DNA from: Rhizobium jaguaris
GTDB lineage: Bacteria; Pseudomonadota; Alphaproteobacteria; Rhizobiales; Rhizobiaceae
Length of the DNA: 64,000 bases
Reading direction: 5' to 3'
Assembly: GCF_003627755.1 (NCBI RefSeq)
Contig: NZ_CP032695.1
Span: forward strand, 1,426,001 to 1,490,000
Below, piece by piece: positions 1 through 11,788 of the stretch (position 1 is the first letter of the stretch; every line of letters begins with the position of its first letter). The notes beneath the pieces are model-generated. The model was not told the origin of the DNA and searched no databases. It saw nothing but the letters and a program-made list of their open reading frames with translations. A program made the position numbers and the translations under genes.

Positions 1-243
1 GAGCAGGTTTTTCTCAACGAGGTCGTCGACGATGACGTACACGGTCGAGAGCGGTGCGCTGATCGCCTTGGCAACGGCGTAGACACCGCAGGGCGCGCCG
101 GTTTCGTAGAGGTGATCGATGACCTGCAGCGCCCGATCGATGCCGCTGACCCGCGAGCGCCGCGCGCCCTTGACGGCGTCGCCGTGATTTTCGCTGACTG
201 CCTCGCTCTCGGAGTAGCCGATGGGTGATGTCTTCGCGTCCAA
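1..243 (-). CDS. IclR-family transcriptional regulator, N-terminal part (cut by window edge)
   Basis: Reading the minus strand from 243 gives 81 codons that run off the left edge. After about 30 polar residues comes a winged-helix segment ([17 protein letters not shown], then a helix-turn-helix around [20 protein letters not shown]) of the IclR type. The proposed start is a TTG at 243: an in-frame stop lies just upstream, and GGGAG sits 7 nt before the TTG. No ATG fits this frame. The gene is divergent from the PLP-enzyme operon to its right, so it is a candidate regulator of that operon. The effector domain is outside the window. Confidence 0.7.
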   Translation of the reverse strand, partial: MDAKTSPIGYSESEAVSENHGDAVKGARRSRVSGIDRALQVIDHLYETGAPCGVYAVAKAISAPLSTVYVIVDDLVEKNLL

Positions 244-352
244 AAACCGAACTCCCGTTCAAATCGGTGGTTTGTTACATAATTATGGCATAGCTGTCGA
301 TGGTTCGGAACTGCAAGCACCACCTCGCCAGCAAAAAAATCTGGAGATCCCC

Positions 353-1552
353 ATGCCGAATGAAGATATTCGTCCGTCCGTCGGACTTCGCCCCGTCATC
401 AACGTCTCGGGCACGATGACGAGCCTTGGCGCATCGATCGTGGTTCCGCAGGCGATTGCGGCAATGGGATCCATCCTGCCGCAGTTCGTTGAAATCAACG
501 ACCTGCAGCGCAAGGCGAGTGCGGTTATCGCGCGTCTGACGGGCGGCGAGGCGGGTTTCGTCACGGCCTCCTGCTCGGCGGGCATCAGCCTGGCGGTCGC
601 CGGCGCCATCACTGGCAACGACCTTGCCGCGATTGAGCGTCTCCCCGACGTGCGCGGCGACAAGAACGAAGTCATCGTTCAGATGGGACATGTCGTGAGC
701 TATGGCGCGCCGGTCGACCAGGCGATACGGCTTGCGGGCGGCAAGGTCGTGCTGATCGGCCAGGCGACCTCGACATACCGGCATCATCTCGAAGGCGCGA
801 TTACCGAAAAGACGGCGGCCGCCCTCTATGTCGTTTCGCATCATGTCGTCAATTACGGCATGTTGAGCCTCAAGGAATTCTGTGAGATCGCCCATGCCAA
901 GGGCGTGCCCGTCATTGTCGATGCGGCTTCCGAATATGATCTGCGCATCTTCCTGGAGCAGGGCGCGGATCTCGTTCTCTACTCCGGCCACAAATTCCTC
1001 AGCGGTCCGACTTCGGGCATCGTCGCGGGACGCAAGGACATGGTGCGCAACACTTTCTTGCAAAATCTCGGTATCGGCCGCGGCATGAAGGTCGGCAAGG
1101 AGAGCATCTTCGGCGTCATGGCGGCACTCGAAGCCTGGGAGACGCGCGACCATGCCGGCATCCGCGAGCGCGAGACTAGCTATCTCCGTCTCTGGCACGA
1201 CCGTTTCGAGGGCCGCCCCGGCGTCGAGGCGGTAATCGAGCCTGATCCGACCAACAATCCGCTTGACCGGCTGCGTTTAGCCATCGATCCGCGCGAGGCC
1301 CACATCACCGCCTGGGATCTGGCCGTCGCCTTGGCACGGGGAACACCGCCAATCATCGTTCGCGACCACGAGGTCGAGCACAATTACTTCTATCTTGATC
1401 CCTGCAATCTGCATCCGGGCGAGGAGGTGATCGTAGCGGCCCGCATCGGCGAAGAGCTCGACAGGGCGCAGGCCTCGAACGAGATCATCGCCACGTCCTT
1501 GGAAGATCGCAGCCGCCGCCGTTTCGATGGTCTGTTGCGTTGGCCGGATTGA
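353..1552 (+). CDS. SelA/DgaE-like PLP-dependent enzyme
   Basis: A 399-residue fold-type I PLP enzyme related to L-seryl-tRNA selenium transferase and D-glucosaminate-6-phosphate ammonia-lyase. It opens with [16 protein letters not shown], typical of that group, has [10 protein letters not shown] for the cofactor-binding aspartate, and the probable PLP lysine is K214 in [14 protein letters not shown] chose the ATG at 353 because GGAG precedes it by 6 nt and the family N-terminus begins there; a longer reading from 221 has no comparable signal. It lies 19 nt before a peptide-type ABC ATPase gene, suggesting action on an imported amino compound (lyase, aldolase or racemase-like). The substrate is unknown. 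Confidence 0.8.
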   Translation: MPNEDIRPSVGLRPVINVSGTMTSLGASIVVPQAIAAMGSILPQFVEINDLQRKASAVIARLTGGEAGFVTASCSAGISLAVAGAITGNDLAAIERLPDVRGDKNEVIVQMGHVVSYGAPVDQAIRLAGGKVVLIGQATSTYRHHLEGAITEKTAAALYVVSHHVVNYGMLSLKEFCEIAHAKGVPVIVDAASEYDLRIFLEQGADLVLYSGHKFLSGPTSGIVAGRKDMVRNTFLQNLGIGRGMKVGKESIFGVMAALEAWETRDHAGIRERETSYLRLWHDRFEGRPGVEAVIEPDPTNNPLDRLRLAIDPREAHITAWDLAVALARGTPPIIVRDHEVEHNYFYLDPCNLHPGEEVIVAARIGEELDRAQASNEIIATSLEDRSRRRFDGLLRWPD

Positions 1553-1571
1553 GGCGGTGGACAAGGGGATC

Positions 1572-3410
<1,839 letters not shown>

Positions 3411-3527
3411 CGGCCGGAGGTTCGGCGCATCCATGTCGTCATTGCAGTGTCGCAAGCCGTCCCTGGATAAACGGTTTGCGTCGATGATGTTATGGTTGCA
3501 CAACGAGCCTTATCTTGAGGAGATCCC

Positions 3528-4448
3528 ATGGATTTTTCCCAGCAACCCCGACCGACCGAGGCGGGCATTCTGCAATTCATGGAGATCTGCGATTCCTTCT
3601 ATCCGCCCGATGCCGTGACGGCTTCCATCGAGCAGCAGCGGCAATGGTATGATGCACTTTGCAGCCGCTTCGATCGCCCGCTGCCTGAGGGCATGCGCAC
3701 GCAGGATGACGCCGTGATGGGGAGAATCCCGGTGAGGCGTTATCCGCCGCGGACGATCCGGACCTCTACATGTCTGCTCTATCTTCACGGCGGCGGCTTC
3801 GTGGTCGGTTCGCTCGAGAGCCATCATGCAATCTGCGCCGAAATAGCCGACCATGCTGGGGCCGAACTGGTGTCCGTCGATTATCGTCTGGCACCTGAAC
3901 ATCGCTGGCCTGCGCAGACGGATGATTGCTATGGCGTTCTCAAGTCGTTGCTTGCCGAGGGAAAGACCGTCGTGCTGATCGGCGACAGCGCCGGCGGCAA
4001 TCTGGCGGCGGGGCTCGCCGTTCGGGCAAAGGGAGAGGAGCTCTCCGGCATTGTCGGGCAGATATTGATCTATCCGGCGCTTGGCGGCGACCTCGTTTCC
4101 GGTTCCTACGAGGAGATGGCGAATGCGCCGGGGCTTACGACCGCCGACGTCGGCTATTATCGCAGCGTGTTGCAGGCGCCCGCTGGCGATCCGGTCGTCG
4201 AGCCTCTTGCCTCATCGTCTTTTGCCGGCCTCCCGCCGGCCTTCATAACGGTCGCGCATTTTGATCCGCTGCGTGATGACGGCCGCAACTATGCGGCAAG
4301 GCTCGCCGAGGCGGGTGTCGAGGTCTGGTTTCGCGAAGAGCCGCAGATGGTGCATGCCTGGCTGCGCGCGCGGCATATGAGCGACGGCGCGCGTGCCGGT
4401 TTCCGCGCCATATGCGAGGCAGCCAGGCATTTTGCCGGATCGAACTGA
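3528..4448 (+). CDS. alpha/beta hydrolase, hormone-sensitive-lipase family esterase
   Basis: A 306-residue hydrolase with the HSL-family oxyanion motif HGGGF (residues 87-91), the nucleophile elbow GDSAGG (Ser154), an acid in FDPLRDDG and a histidine in MVHAWL. The family hydrolyses short-chain esters in the cytoplasm. GAGGAG 6 nt before the ATG supports the start. It follows the double-ATPase gene by 117 nt and probably belongs to the same transcript. Its TGA (4446-4448) directly abuts the stop of the convergent CocE-type hydrolase, with no intervening base. Confidence 0.88.
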   Translation: MDFSQQPRPTEAGILQFMEICDSFYPPDAVTASIEQQRQWYDALCSRFDRPLPEGMRTQDDAVMGRIPVRRYPPRTIRTSTCLLYLHGGGFVVGSLESHHAICAEIADHAGAELVSVDYRLAPEHRWPAQTDDCYGVLKSLLAEGKTVVLIGDSAGGNLAAGLAVRAKGEELSGIVGQILIYPALGGDLVSGSYEEMANAPGLTTADVGYYRSVLQAPAGDPVVEPLASSSFAGLPPAFITVAHFDPLRDDGRNYAARLAEAGVEVWFREEPQMVHAWLRARHMSDGARAGFRAICEAARHFAGSN

Positions 4449-6452
4449 TCACATCAGATCGCGCCGGAAACGCTTTTCCTCGAAGAGTTTTTCGAAAATT
4501 TGCGTATTGTCTTCGAAGGCGATGACGGACGCGCGGATGATCCATTCGGTTGCCGTGCAAGAAATCGTCGCCATCGCCACCGTGCGGACGAACCATCCCG
4601 GCCGCCGCATGTCGCATGTCCAGATCGAGGTTCCACTCATCGACAGCGGATCGTCCGGCGCGATGGACCAGACCTCTTCGCGGAGCTGGCGTGTGGAAAG
4701 TCCGGTGCCCGGATGTTCGAAAAGGCCGGTATCCTCGCGGATTTCATAATGGGTCTTGTTAGCGGAGAGATCGCGCACGACCTGACGCTTCGTCAAGGCC
4801 GGGGCATGTTCGATATATTTCGGCAGCGGGTCGGGGCTGTCCGGCTGCTTGATATCGATGGCTTCATGTGCGCCGAGCTTTGGCAGACCGAAACCAATGG
4901 AGGCGATATCGATCGTCAGGCCTGGATTTTCCGGCGGCGGCAGGATCATCGGCCAGTATGAAGTCGAAAGCGAAAGGCAGATGCGGTGGCCTTTTCGGAA
5001 TCGATAGCCGCATGCATCCAGCGTCAGCCTGACCGTGGTGCGTTCGCCCTTCTTCAGCGGCTTTGGCTCGGCGTTGCCTTCGCGATGGGCGAGGTTAAGG
5101 ACGCCGAAGGAGACGCGCGTCGCGGTACCGTCCGGGTGAAGATCGATAAGCCGGGCGCAAAGATTTGCCGTCTCGGCATCACAGCGCAGGCGGAGGGTGA
5201 CGACCGGACAGCCGAGATAGTCATGATCGGCGACCAGCGGTGCGGTTTGAAAGGTCAGCGAGCCGGCATCGTCGAGACGCTGGTCGAGCGCCATTTCGGC
5301 ATCGGGTTTCAAGGTGAAATATTCACCGGAAGTCGTACCCGTATCGAGCGGCGAGCGCAGATAGACGGCATGTTCCGGCGCATGCGGGATCGGCATGCCT
5401 TCTATCAGCGTGCCGAACTGCTCGACATAAAAGCATTGCATCTCCGGCTTCTGCCAATCCTGCTTGGCGATCCAGAAGCCCGGATCGAAATCGCGGCGCG
5501 GTGCCGGCTTCACCGCGTCGAGAATATAGGCGCGCACCTGCGGCACGCCCTCGACACCATTTTGATCGCCACGCAGCCAGCGGTTCCACCAGGCGATCGC
5601 CTCGCCGTGGAAATCGGCGCGGGGCTTCGGCCAGGCAAAATGCGGATATTTATGGACCCACGGACCGATCAGCGCCTTTGCCCTATTGCCGAGACCTTCG
5701 ACGGCCATCAGCGGCGTGTTGCGATAGCCGTCCGCCCAGCCGGCAATGACAAGGGCGGGAACCTTGACGTCAGCGAAATTTTCGCAGATCGAGCCGTGCC
5801 GCCAGAAATCGTCGCGGCGCTGATGCTGCAGCCATTCTTCCATGAAGAATGGCTCATTCTCCAGGCGTTGTAGCCACATATCTTTCCAACGATCGCCGAC
5901 GATATCGGGGTCGGGAGAGCGGGATTGATAACCGAGCATAGTTGCGGCCCAGGAGAGCTGCGCCGAGAGATGGCAGCCATTCTTATAATGGATATCGTCA
6001 TTATAGCGGTCGACTGTTGAGGCGATCGATATCACCGCCTTGAGCGCAGGCGGGCGGAGCGCTGCGACCTGCAAGCTGTTGAAGCCACCCCAGGAAATGC
6101 CCATCATGCCGACGGAGCCGTTCGACCAGGGCTGTGCCGCGATCCAGGCGATCAGTTCGCAGGCATTGGCGAGCTCAAGTTCGGTATATTCGCCGTCGAT
6201 AACGCCATCGGATTCGCCAGAGCCGCGAATATCGACACGAACACCGGCGATGCCGGCGGCGGCAAATACCGGGTAGGTCGATTCATCGCGAGGGCTCGTT
6301 CCGTCGCGCTTGCGATAAGGCAGGAATTCGAACACCGCCGGTACCGGATCGCTTTCAGCGCCGTCGGGCATCCAGATACGCGCCGCAAGCCGCGTGCCGT
6401 CCTTAAGCGTGATCCAATGGTTTTCGATGACAGTGAAGCTGCGGTCAGTCAT
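4449..6452 (-). CDS. CocE/NonD-family hydrolase (X-Pro dipeptidyl-peptidase S15 type)
   Basis: A 667-residue serine hydrolase: an alpha/beta-hydrolase core with GMMGISWGGF (nucleophile Ser120), an acid in GWADGYR and a histidine in GPWVHKYP, followed by a C-terminal jelly-roll domain (YLGCPVVTLRLRCD onwards), as in cocaine esterase and alpha-amino-acid ester hydrolases. No signal peptide is visible, so it is probably cytoplasmic. It is the last gene of the minus-strand string and follows the second double ATPase by 66 nt, suggesting it cleaves an ester or amide brought in by that importer. The true substrate cannot be read from sequence. Confidence 0.88.
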   Translation of the reverse strand: MTDRSFTVIENHWITLKDGTRLAARIWMPDGAESDPVPAVFEFLPYRKRDGTSPRDESTYPVFAAAGIAGVRVDIRGSGESDGVIDGEYTELELANACELIAWIAAQPWSNGSVGMMGISWGGFNSLQVAALRPPALKAVISIASTVDRYNDDIHYKNGCHLSAQLSWAATMLGYQSRSPDPDIVGDRWKDMWLQRLENEPFFMEEWLQHQRRDDFWRHGSICENFADVKVPALVIAGWADGYRNTPLMAVEGLGNRAKALIGPWVHKYPHFAWPKPRADFHGEAIAWWNRWLRGDQNGVEGVPQVRAYILDAVKPAPRRDFDPGFWIAKQDWQKPEMQCFYVEQFGTLIEGMPIPHAPEHAVYLRSPLDTGTTSGEYFTLKPDAEMALDQRLDDAGSLTFQTAPLVADHDYLGCPVVTLRLRCDAETANLCARLIDLHPDGTATRVSFGVLNLAHREGNAEPKPLKKGERTTVRLTLDACGYRFRKGHRICLSLSTSYWPMILPPPENPGLTIDIASIGFGLPKLGAHEAIDIKQPDSPDPLPKYIEHAPALTKRQVVRDLSANKTHYEIREDTGLFEHPGTGLSTRQLREEVWSIAPDDPLSMSGTSIWTCDMRRPGWFVRTVAMATISCTATEWIIRASVIAFEDNTQIFEKLFEEKRFRRDLM

Positions 6453-6518
6453 GACGGGCTCATTCCGATATTGCGAGGATGATGATTATAGCGCGTGGAA
6501 TGGTCAAAGATCACAACA

Positions 6519-8150
6519 TCAATTTCCAGCACTCTCCATCTTTCTTGTCGTCAGCACCCGCTCCAGCCAGCCGATCTCCATTTCCGGCACTGATTTCAGC
6601 AGCAGATCCGTGTAGTCGTCGAACGGCGGCGAAAGCACTTTCGATTTCGGCCCGAAGCGCACGAGCCTGCCGCGATGCATGACCGCGACACTGTCGGCGA
6701 TGGCACGCACGATGGCGATATCGTGCGTAATGAAGATGTAGGAGAGCTGGGATTCCTCCTGGAGCCGCATGAGCAGTTTCAGGATGCCTTCGGCAACGAG
6801 CGGATCGAGCGCCGAGGTAGGCTCGTCGCAGAGGATCAGTTCCGGTTTGGCTGCAAGAGCGCGTGCAATCGCGACGCGCTGTTTCTGGCCTCCGGAAAGC
6901 TCGGCCGGATAACGGTCGATGAAACCATTGCCCATCTCGATCTCATCGAGCAGCTCCTTCACCCGCGCCGTCTTTGCTGCGCCCCGCAAGCCATAATAGA
7001 AGGTGAGGGGACGGCCGATGATATCGCGCACGGTCTGTCGGGGGTTCATGGCGGTATCGGCCATCTGGTAGATCAGTTGAATGCGTCGCAGCTCATTGCG
7101 CGAGCGGTTTTTGAGGGCCGGAGTGAGCGATTTGTTGTCAAAGGAAATCCTGCCGTCGCTGGGCGGCAGCAATCCGGTGATAACGCGTGCGAGCGTTGAT
7201 TTTCCGGAGCCGGATTCACCCACAATGGCAAGTGTCTGACCTTTTGGTACATGTAGAGAAACATCGTGCAACACTTTGAAGCCGTTCGAATATTCGGCAC
7301 TGATATTCTCAACCTTCAGAAGGGTGTTGGATTGATCTGCCGCCTCTTCCCGCGCGGTCTGGCGGACATTGACGAGGGCGCGGGTATAGTCTTCCCGAGG
7401 CGCCTCGATGATCTGCTGTACTGGGCCGCATTCCACTTGTCTGCCGTGCCGCAACACCATGATGTCATCGGAGATCTGCGCGACGACGGCAAGGTCGTGC
7501 GTGATGTAGAGTGCTGCCGTATGGGTCTCCTCGATGGCGTGTTTGATCGCCGCCAGGACGTCGATCTGCGTCGTCACGTCGAGCGCGGTGGTAGGTTCAT
7601 CAAAGACGATCAATTCGGGATTGGAGCAGAGCGCCATCGCTGTCATCGCGCGCTGAAGCTGGCCGCCCGAGACCTGGTGGGGAAAGCGATCGCCGAAGGT
7701 CTCGGGATTGGGCAGGCCGAGGACCCGGAAGAGGTAAAGTGCACGCTTCCTCGCCTCATCCTTCGTCATCAACCCATGCTTGACGGAGGCTTCGATCACC
7801 TGTTCGCCCAGCTTGTGGGCCGGATTGAAGGCGGCCGCAGCCGATTGCGCGACATAGCAGACGCGCGCCCCGCGAATCCTGCGGATGCCCGATTTGCCAA
7901 GCGGAAGAATATCGACGCCGTCGAGCAGCACCGTGCCGCCGGTGATCTCCGCGCCGCCGCGGCCATAGGCAAGCGCCGAGAGGCCGATGGTGGACTTGCC
8001 GGCGCCGGACTCGCCGATCAGGCCGAGCACCTTGCCCTTTTTGAGATCGAAGGAGACATCGTTGACGATCGTGACCTTTTTCGGCGGCTCGCCGGGCGGA
8101 TAGCTTGTCGCTTCGATCTTGAGATTGCGAACGGAAAGAAGCTCAGGCAT
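6519..8150 (-). CDS. Dpp-type ABC transporter, fused double ATPase (2)
   Basis: Two nucleotide-binding domains in a 543-residue chain. Walker A GESGAGKS is at 46-53 and GESGSGKS near 310; signatures are VSGGQLQR and LSGGQKQR; Walker B regions are LIVFDEPTTALD and LILCDEPTSALD. The Q-loop of the second half reads QMADTAMNPRQ instead of the usual QDP form. I use the ATG at 8150 because GGAGG lies 8 nt upstream; a GTG at 8156 would leave only 2 nt. The start overlaps the end of the permease gene by 8 nt, so the genes are translationally coupled. It drives the importer encoded at 8143-11661. Confidence 0.9.
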   Translation of the reverse strand: MPELLSVRNLKIEATSYPPGEPPKKVTIVNDVSFDLKKGKVLGLIGESGAGKSTIGLSALAYGRGGAEITGGTVLLDGVDILPLGKSGIRRIRGARVCYVAQSAAAAFNPAHKLGEQVIEASVKHGLMTKDEARKRALYLFRVLGLPNPETFGDRFPHQVSGGQLQRAMTAMALCSNPELIVFDEPTTALDVTTQIDVLAAIKHAIEETHTAALYITHDLAVVAQISDDIMVLRHGRQVECGPVQQIIEAPREDYTRALVNVRQTAREEAADQSNTLLKVENISAEYSNGFKVLHDVSLHVPKGQTLAIVGESGSGKSTLARVITGLLPPSDGRISFDNKSLTPALKNRSRNELRRIQLIYQMADTAMNPRQTVRDIIGRPLTFYYGLRGAAKTARVKELLDEIEMGNGFIDRYPAELSGGQKQRVAIARALAAKPELILCDEPTSALDPLVAEGILKLLMRLQEESQLSYIFITHDIAIVRAIADSVAVMHRGRLVRFGPKSKVLSPPFDDYTDLLLKSVPEMEIGWLERVLTTRKMESAGN

Positions 8151-8970
8151 CGCCACGTCCTCCCTTAAGGCTGGAGGTGCGCTTCAGGAGCCAGTCGACC
8201 ACCAGATTGACACAGACTGCCAGCGCCGCGATCGCGGCGCCCGGCACAAGAGCGGCGGAGACGCCGAAGATGATGCCGTCCTTGTTATCCTTGACCATGC
8301 CGCCCCAATCGGCCGACGGCGGCTGGATGCCGAGCCCGAGGAAGGACAGCGTCGAGAGGAACAGGATCGAAAAAGCAAAACGCAGGCCGAATTCCGCCAG
8401 CAATGGCGAGAGCGTGTTCGGCAGGATTTCACGGAAGATGATCCAGACCTTGCCTTCACCGCGCAATTTAGCCGCCTCCACGAACTCCATCACTGCCACA
8501 TCCAGCGCGACTGCGCGGCCAAGGCGAAAGACGCGCGTGGAATCGAGGATCGCCATGACGAGGATGAGCACGACAAGATTCTGCGGCAGCACGGCCAGCA
8601 CCACGAGTGCGAAGATCAAGGTCGGGATCGACATCATCAGGTCGTTGAAACGCGAGAAGACCGTGTCGACCAATCCGCGCGAGACGGCGGCAGTGAAGCT
8701 GAGGATGATGCCGAGCGAAAACGAAATGATCGTCGCCGCCAGCGCCACGAATAAAGTGGTGCGGGCGCCGTAGATCAACCGCGACAGGATATCGCGGCCG
8801 AGATTGTCGAGACCGAAGAAATACTGCGCGTCGGCCGCCTGCCAGACGTTGCCGACGACCTCGGTTTCGCCGTAGGGCGCGATCAGGGGCGCAAAGATCG
8901 CACAGATGAAGGCCAGCAGAATTCCGATGATGCCGACCCAGGCGGTGATGGGGATGTCTCTCAATCTCAT
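8143..8970 (-). CDS. Dpp/Opp-type ABC transporter permease (DppC-like)
   Basis: A 275-residue inner-membrane protein with an N-terminal segment ending in FAPLIAPYGETEVVG, which is typical of DppC/OppC, several further hydrophobic helices, and the EAA-type coupling loop EAAKLRGEGKVWIIFREILPN. The sequence DNLGRDILSRLIYGART is the DppC signature region. It is the second permease of the importer; its start overlaps the end of the DppB-like gene by 4 nt (ATGA), and its end overlaps the ATPase gene. Confidence 0.92.
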   Translation of the reverse strand: MRLRDIPITAWVGIIGILLAFICAIFAPLIAPYGETEVVGNVWQAADAQYFFGLDNLGRDILSRLIYGARTTLFVALAATIISFSLGIILSFTAAVSRGLVDTVFSRFNDLMMSIPTLIFALVVLAVLPQNLVVLILVMAILDSTRVFRLGRAVALDVAVMEFVEAAKLRGEGKVWIIFREILPNTLSPLLAEFGLRFAFSILFLSTLSFLGLGIQPPSADWGGMVKDNKDGIIFGVSAALVPGAAIAALAVCVNLVVDWLLKRTSSLKGGRGDA

Positions 8971-9974
8971 CGCGGATGCCTCAGGCGCGGGTTGGCGACG
9001 ATCGCCAGGACATCGGCAACCATGTTGAGCAGGATGTAGACGGCGGCGAAGATCAGTCCGCAGGCCTGGACCACCGGCATGTCGCGCACGGTGACGGCAT
9101 CGACCATATACTGGCCCATACCGGGATAGACGAAGACCACTTCCACCACCACGACGCCGACGATCAGATAGGCGAGGTTCAGTGCCACAACGTTGATGAT
9201 CGGCGCCAGAGCATTGGGGGCGGCATGTTTGACGATCGCGCGAAAGGCGCTGAGGCCCTTCAATTCCGCTGTTTCCATATAGGCGGACGACATCACCGAG
9301 AGGATGGCGGCCCGTGTCATGCGCATCATATGGGCGAGAACGACGAGCACCAACGTCGCCGTCGGCAGGGCAATGGCCTTCAGCCGATCGACGAAGGCCA
9401 TACCGTCATAGACGGTCGCTGGGAATGTCGCGATCCCGAATTTCACCCCGAAAAACAGGATAAGCAGATAGCCGATGAAGAACTCCGGCAGCGAGATCGC
9501 CGCCAGCGAGATCACGTTGATGATCTTGTCAGGCAAACGGTTTCGAAAATGCACGGCCAGCATGCCGAGCCCGACTGCGAGCGGCACCGAGATGACCGCG
9601 GCACAGGCTGCAAGGAATAGCGAATTGCCGAGACGTTTGCCGATCTGTTCGCTGACGGAATTCTTGCTGGCCCAGGATGTGCCAAAATTCCCCTGGACCG
9701 CATTGCCGAGCCATTCGACGTAGCGAGTGGTGACGGGCCGATTGAGGCCGAGTTCGGCGCGGATATTGGCGACGGCTTGCGGTGTTGCCGACTGGCCGAG
9801 ATAGGTCGTCGCGAAATCGCCCGGCAAGGCTTCAAGGCCGCCGAAGATCAGGACCGAGACCGCGAAAAGCAGCACGAGGCTGAGCAAGAAGCGCTCGATA
9901 ATGAGGGACAGCAGCGGAAAACGCTGATTGAACCGCAATCCGGGCAGGACTGTGCTGGGTTGTAAATCGGACAT
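8967..9974 (-). CDS. Dpp/Opp-type ABC transporter permease (DppB-like)
   Basis: A 335-residue permease with a first membrane helix near residues 25-45, the DppB hallmark region ELGLNRPVTTRYVEWLGNAVQGNFGTSW (split here by a few variable residues), and five more hydrophobic helices. The coupling loop is around AELKGLSAFRAIVKHAAPN. The ATG at 9974 removes a poorly conserved N-terminal extension that could otherwise be read further upstream. About 97 nt separate it from the binding-protein gene. With the DppC-like protein it forms the membrane channel of a peptide-type importer of unknown substrate. Confidence 0.9.
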   Translation of the reverse strand: MSDLQPSTVLPGLRFNQRFPLLSLIIERFLLSLVLLFAVSVLIFGGLEALPGDFATTYLGQSATPQAVANIRAELGLNRPVTTRYVEWLGNAVQGNFGTSWASKNSVSEQIGKRLGNSLFLAACAAVISVPLAVGLGMLAVHFRNRLPDKIINVISLAAISLPEFFIGYLLILFFGVKFGIATFPATVYDGMAFVDRLKAIALPTATLVLVVLAHMMRMTRAAILSVMSSAYMETAELKGLSAFRAIVKHAAPNALAPIINVVALNLAYLIVGVVVVEVVFVYPGMGQYMVDAVTVRDMPVVQACGLIFAAVYILLNMVADVLAIVANPRLRHPR

Positions 9975-10071
9975 GGCTGATGCCTCGCGCTGAAACGTCA
10001 GGAGGACCGCGAAGGTTTTCCGCGATCCCGGTTCCGTTAGAGATGAGGGCGTTTCCGCCCTGCTTTGGGCA

Positions 10072-11661
10072 TCAGGACTCCAGCCAGACGCGGGTGGCGA
10101 CGTAGCCGTTCGACATGTCGTTGCCGATGTCATGAACATAGCCCTTCACCTGCTTGGTGGAGGCATTCACGAAGTCGTTGAACATCGGCAGAATGACGCC
10201 GCCCTCGTCCCGGACCATCATCGCCATGGTGCGGTAAAGCTCCTTGCGCTTGGCCTCGTCGAGTTCAGAGCGCGCCTGGAGAAGAAGCTTGTCGAAGTCC
10301 GGACGCTTGAAGCGAGTGTCGTTCCAGTCGGCCGTCGAGAGATAGGCGGTGGAATACATCTGATCCTGCGTCGGCCGGCCGCCCCAATAGGAGGTGGAGA
10401 AAGGCTGGACATTCCAGACGTTGGTCCAGTAGCCATCGCCCGGCTCGCGCTTGACCTCGATGTTGATGCCGGCCTTCTTGCAGCTTTCCTGATAGAGGAC
10501 GGCGGCGTCGACGGCACCCGGGAAGGCGACTTCCGAGGTGCGCAACAGCACGGAGCCGCTGTGGCCGGACTTCTTGTAGTGGAAGGCGGCCTTGTCGGGA
10601 TCGTAGACACGCTGCTCGATGCCTTCGGGGAAGAGGGCATAGGTGCTGTTGATCGGGAAGTCGTTGCCGACCTTGCCGTAGCCGCCGAGGATCTTCTTCA
10701 CCATGGTTTCGCGGTCCATGGCATATTTCAGCGCCAGGCGAAGGTCGTTATTGTCGAACGGTGCGGTGTTGCAATGCATGATGAACACGTAATGCCCGCG
10801 GCCGGCGGTCGACAGGATTTCGACATTGGGTGCGCGCTTCAACAGGTCCACGGTCTTCGGATCGACGCGGTTGATGTAATGCACCTGACCCGACGACAGG
10901 GCGGCAATACGCGCAGTCGCATCATTCATGCCGATGATTTCGACCGAGTCGACGAAACCGCGATCGGTACGCCAATCGTCCTTGTTCCTCTCGAAGGTGG
11001 CGCGCACGCCGGGCTCGAAACTGACGAGCTTGTAGGGACCTGTACCGATCGAAGCGAGGGGATCGTCTTTGCCGCCGTTCGGCTGGATGACGAGATGGTA
11101 ATCGGAGAGCAGCAACGGCATGTCGGCGTTGCCTTCGGTTAGGGTCAGGACGAGGTTATCACCATCGGCCTTGATCTCCTTGATCGACTTCATGACGCCG
11201 AGCGCGCCGGATTCCGACTTGCTGTCCGTGTGGCGGTTCAATGTGGCAACGACGTCGTCGATGGTCAGATCTTTGCCGTTGTGGAACTTGACGCCCTTGC
11301 GGATTTTGAAGGTCCACGTGGCGGCATCCTTCGACGGCTCCCAGGATTCGGCGAGCGCCGGAACGGCCGCACCGGTCAGCGGATGGGATTCGACCAGCAT
11401 GTCGCCCCAGCAACGGCCGACGCAGAACATGAACTGCGACAGGAACTTTGCCGGGTCCTTGGAATCGGTGGCGGCACCGCCTTCAAGTCCGAGTTTCAGA
11501 TGGCCGCCGCGTTTCGGTTCGGCTGCCATGGCGCTTTCGGTGAAAAGCTGGTCGGCAAGGGCCAATGTCATGCCGGCCGCCATGGCACGTCCCATGAATT
11601 CGCGACGGCTCAATCCGCCCGAGGTCACACGGCTCGCCAAGTGTTTCGTGTAGTCTTTCAT
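10072..11661 (-). CDS. Periplasmic solute-binding protein, peptide/nickel (SBP_bac_5) family, Tat-exported
   Basis: A 529-residue substrate-binding protein. The N-terminus has a twin-arginine signal, SRREFMGRAM at residues 18-27, followed by a hydrophobic run and an AMA-A cleavage region. The family core follows, with LAESWEPSKDAATWTFKIRK and GTGPYKLVSFEPG. The ATG at 11661 has GAAGGA 8 nt upstream; no other in-frame ATG gives a signal peptide. The gene starts 127 nt after the CaiD-like gene on the same strand, with no convincing terminator between, so the importer may be part of the carnitine transcript. A quaternary-ammonium ligand is an inference from this context only. Confidence 0.9.
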   Translation of the reverse strand: MKDYTKHLASRVTSGGLSRREFMGRAMAAGMTLALADQLFTESAMAAEPKRGGHLKLGLEGGAATDSKDPAKFLSQFMFCVGRCWGDMLVESHPLTGAAVPALAESWEPSKDAATWTFKIRKGVKFHNGKDLTIDDVVATLNRHTDSKSESGALGVMKSIKEIKADGDNLVLTLTEGNADMPLLLSDYHLVIQPNGGKDDPLASIGTGPYKLVSFEPGVRATFERNKDDWRTDRGFVDSVEIIGMNDATARIAALSSGQVHYINRVDPKTVDLLKRAPNVEILSTAGRGHYVFIMHCNTAPFDNNDLRLALKYAMDRETMVKKILGGYGKVGNDFPINSTYALFPEGIEQRVYDPDKAAFHYKKSGHSGSVLLRTSEVAFPGAVDAAVLYQESCKKAGINIEVKREPGDGYWTNVWNVQPFSTSYWGGRPTQDQMYSTAYLSTADWNDTRFKRPDFDKLLLQARSELDEAKRKELYRTMAMMVRDEGGVILPMFNDFVNASTKQVKGYVHDIGNDMSNGYVATRVWLES

Positions 11662-11788
11662 TCCCCTGTTCCTTCTTCTTGATGCGTTGATAGAACTCTC
11701 GGGCAAGACTTCGGATGCGGTTTCCTCTCCGCCGGAAGCCTGTTTGCCCGCGATCATGCGGGAAAATAATGCGGTTGTCGCCGCCTTC

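Noticed and set aside
7266..8168. Long open frame opposite the second double-ATPase gene (and similar long antisense frames throughout)
   Set aside because: GC-rich genes give long antisense frames. The ATPase motifs are complete on the other strand, and the antisense products show only repetitive Arg/Asp/Gly-rich sequence.
11724..11775. CCCGC/GCGGG hairpin between caiD and the binding-protein gene as a terminator
   Set aside because: On the transcribed strand the T-rich stretch comes before the stem, not after it, and the stem is only 5 bp.
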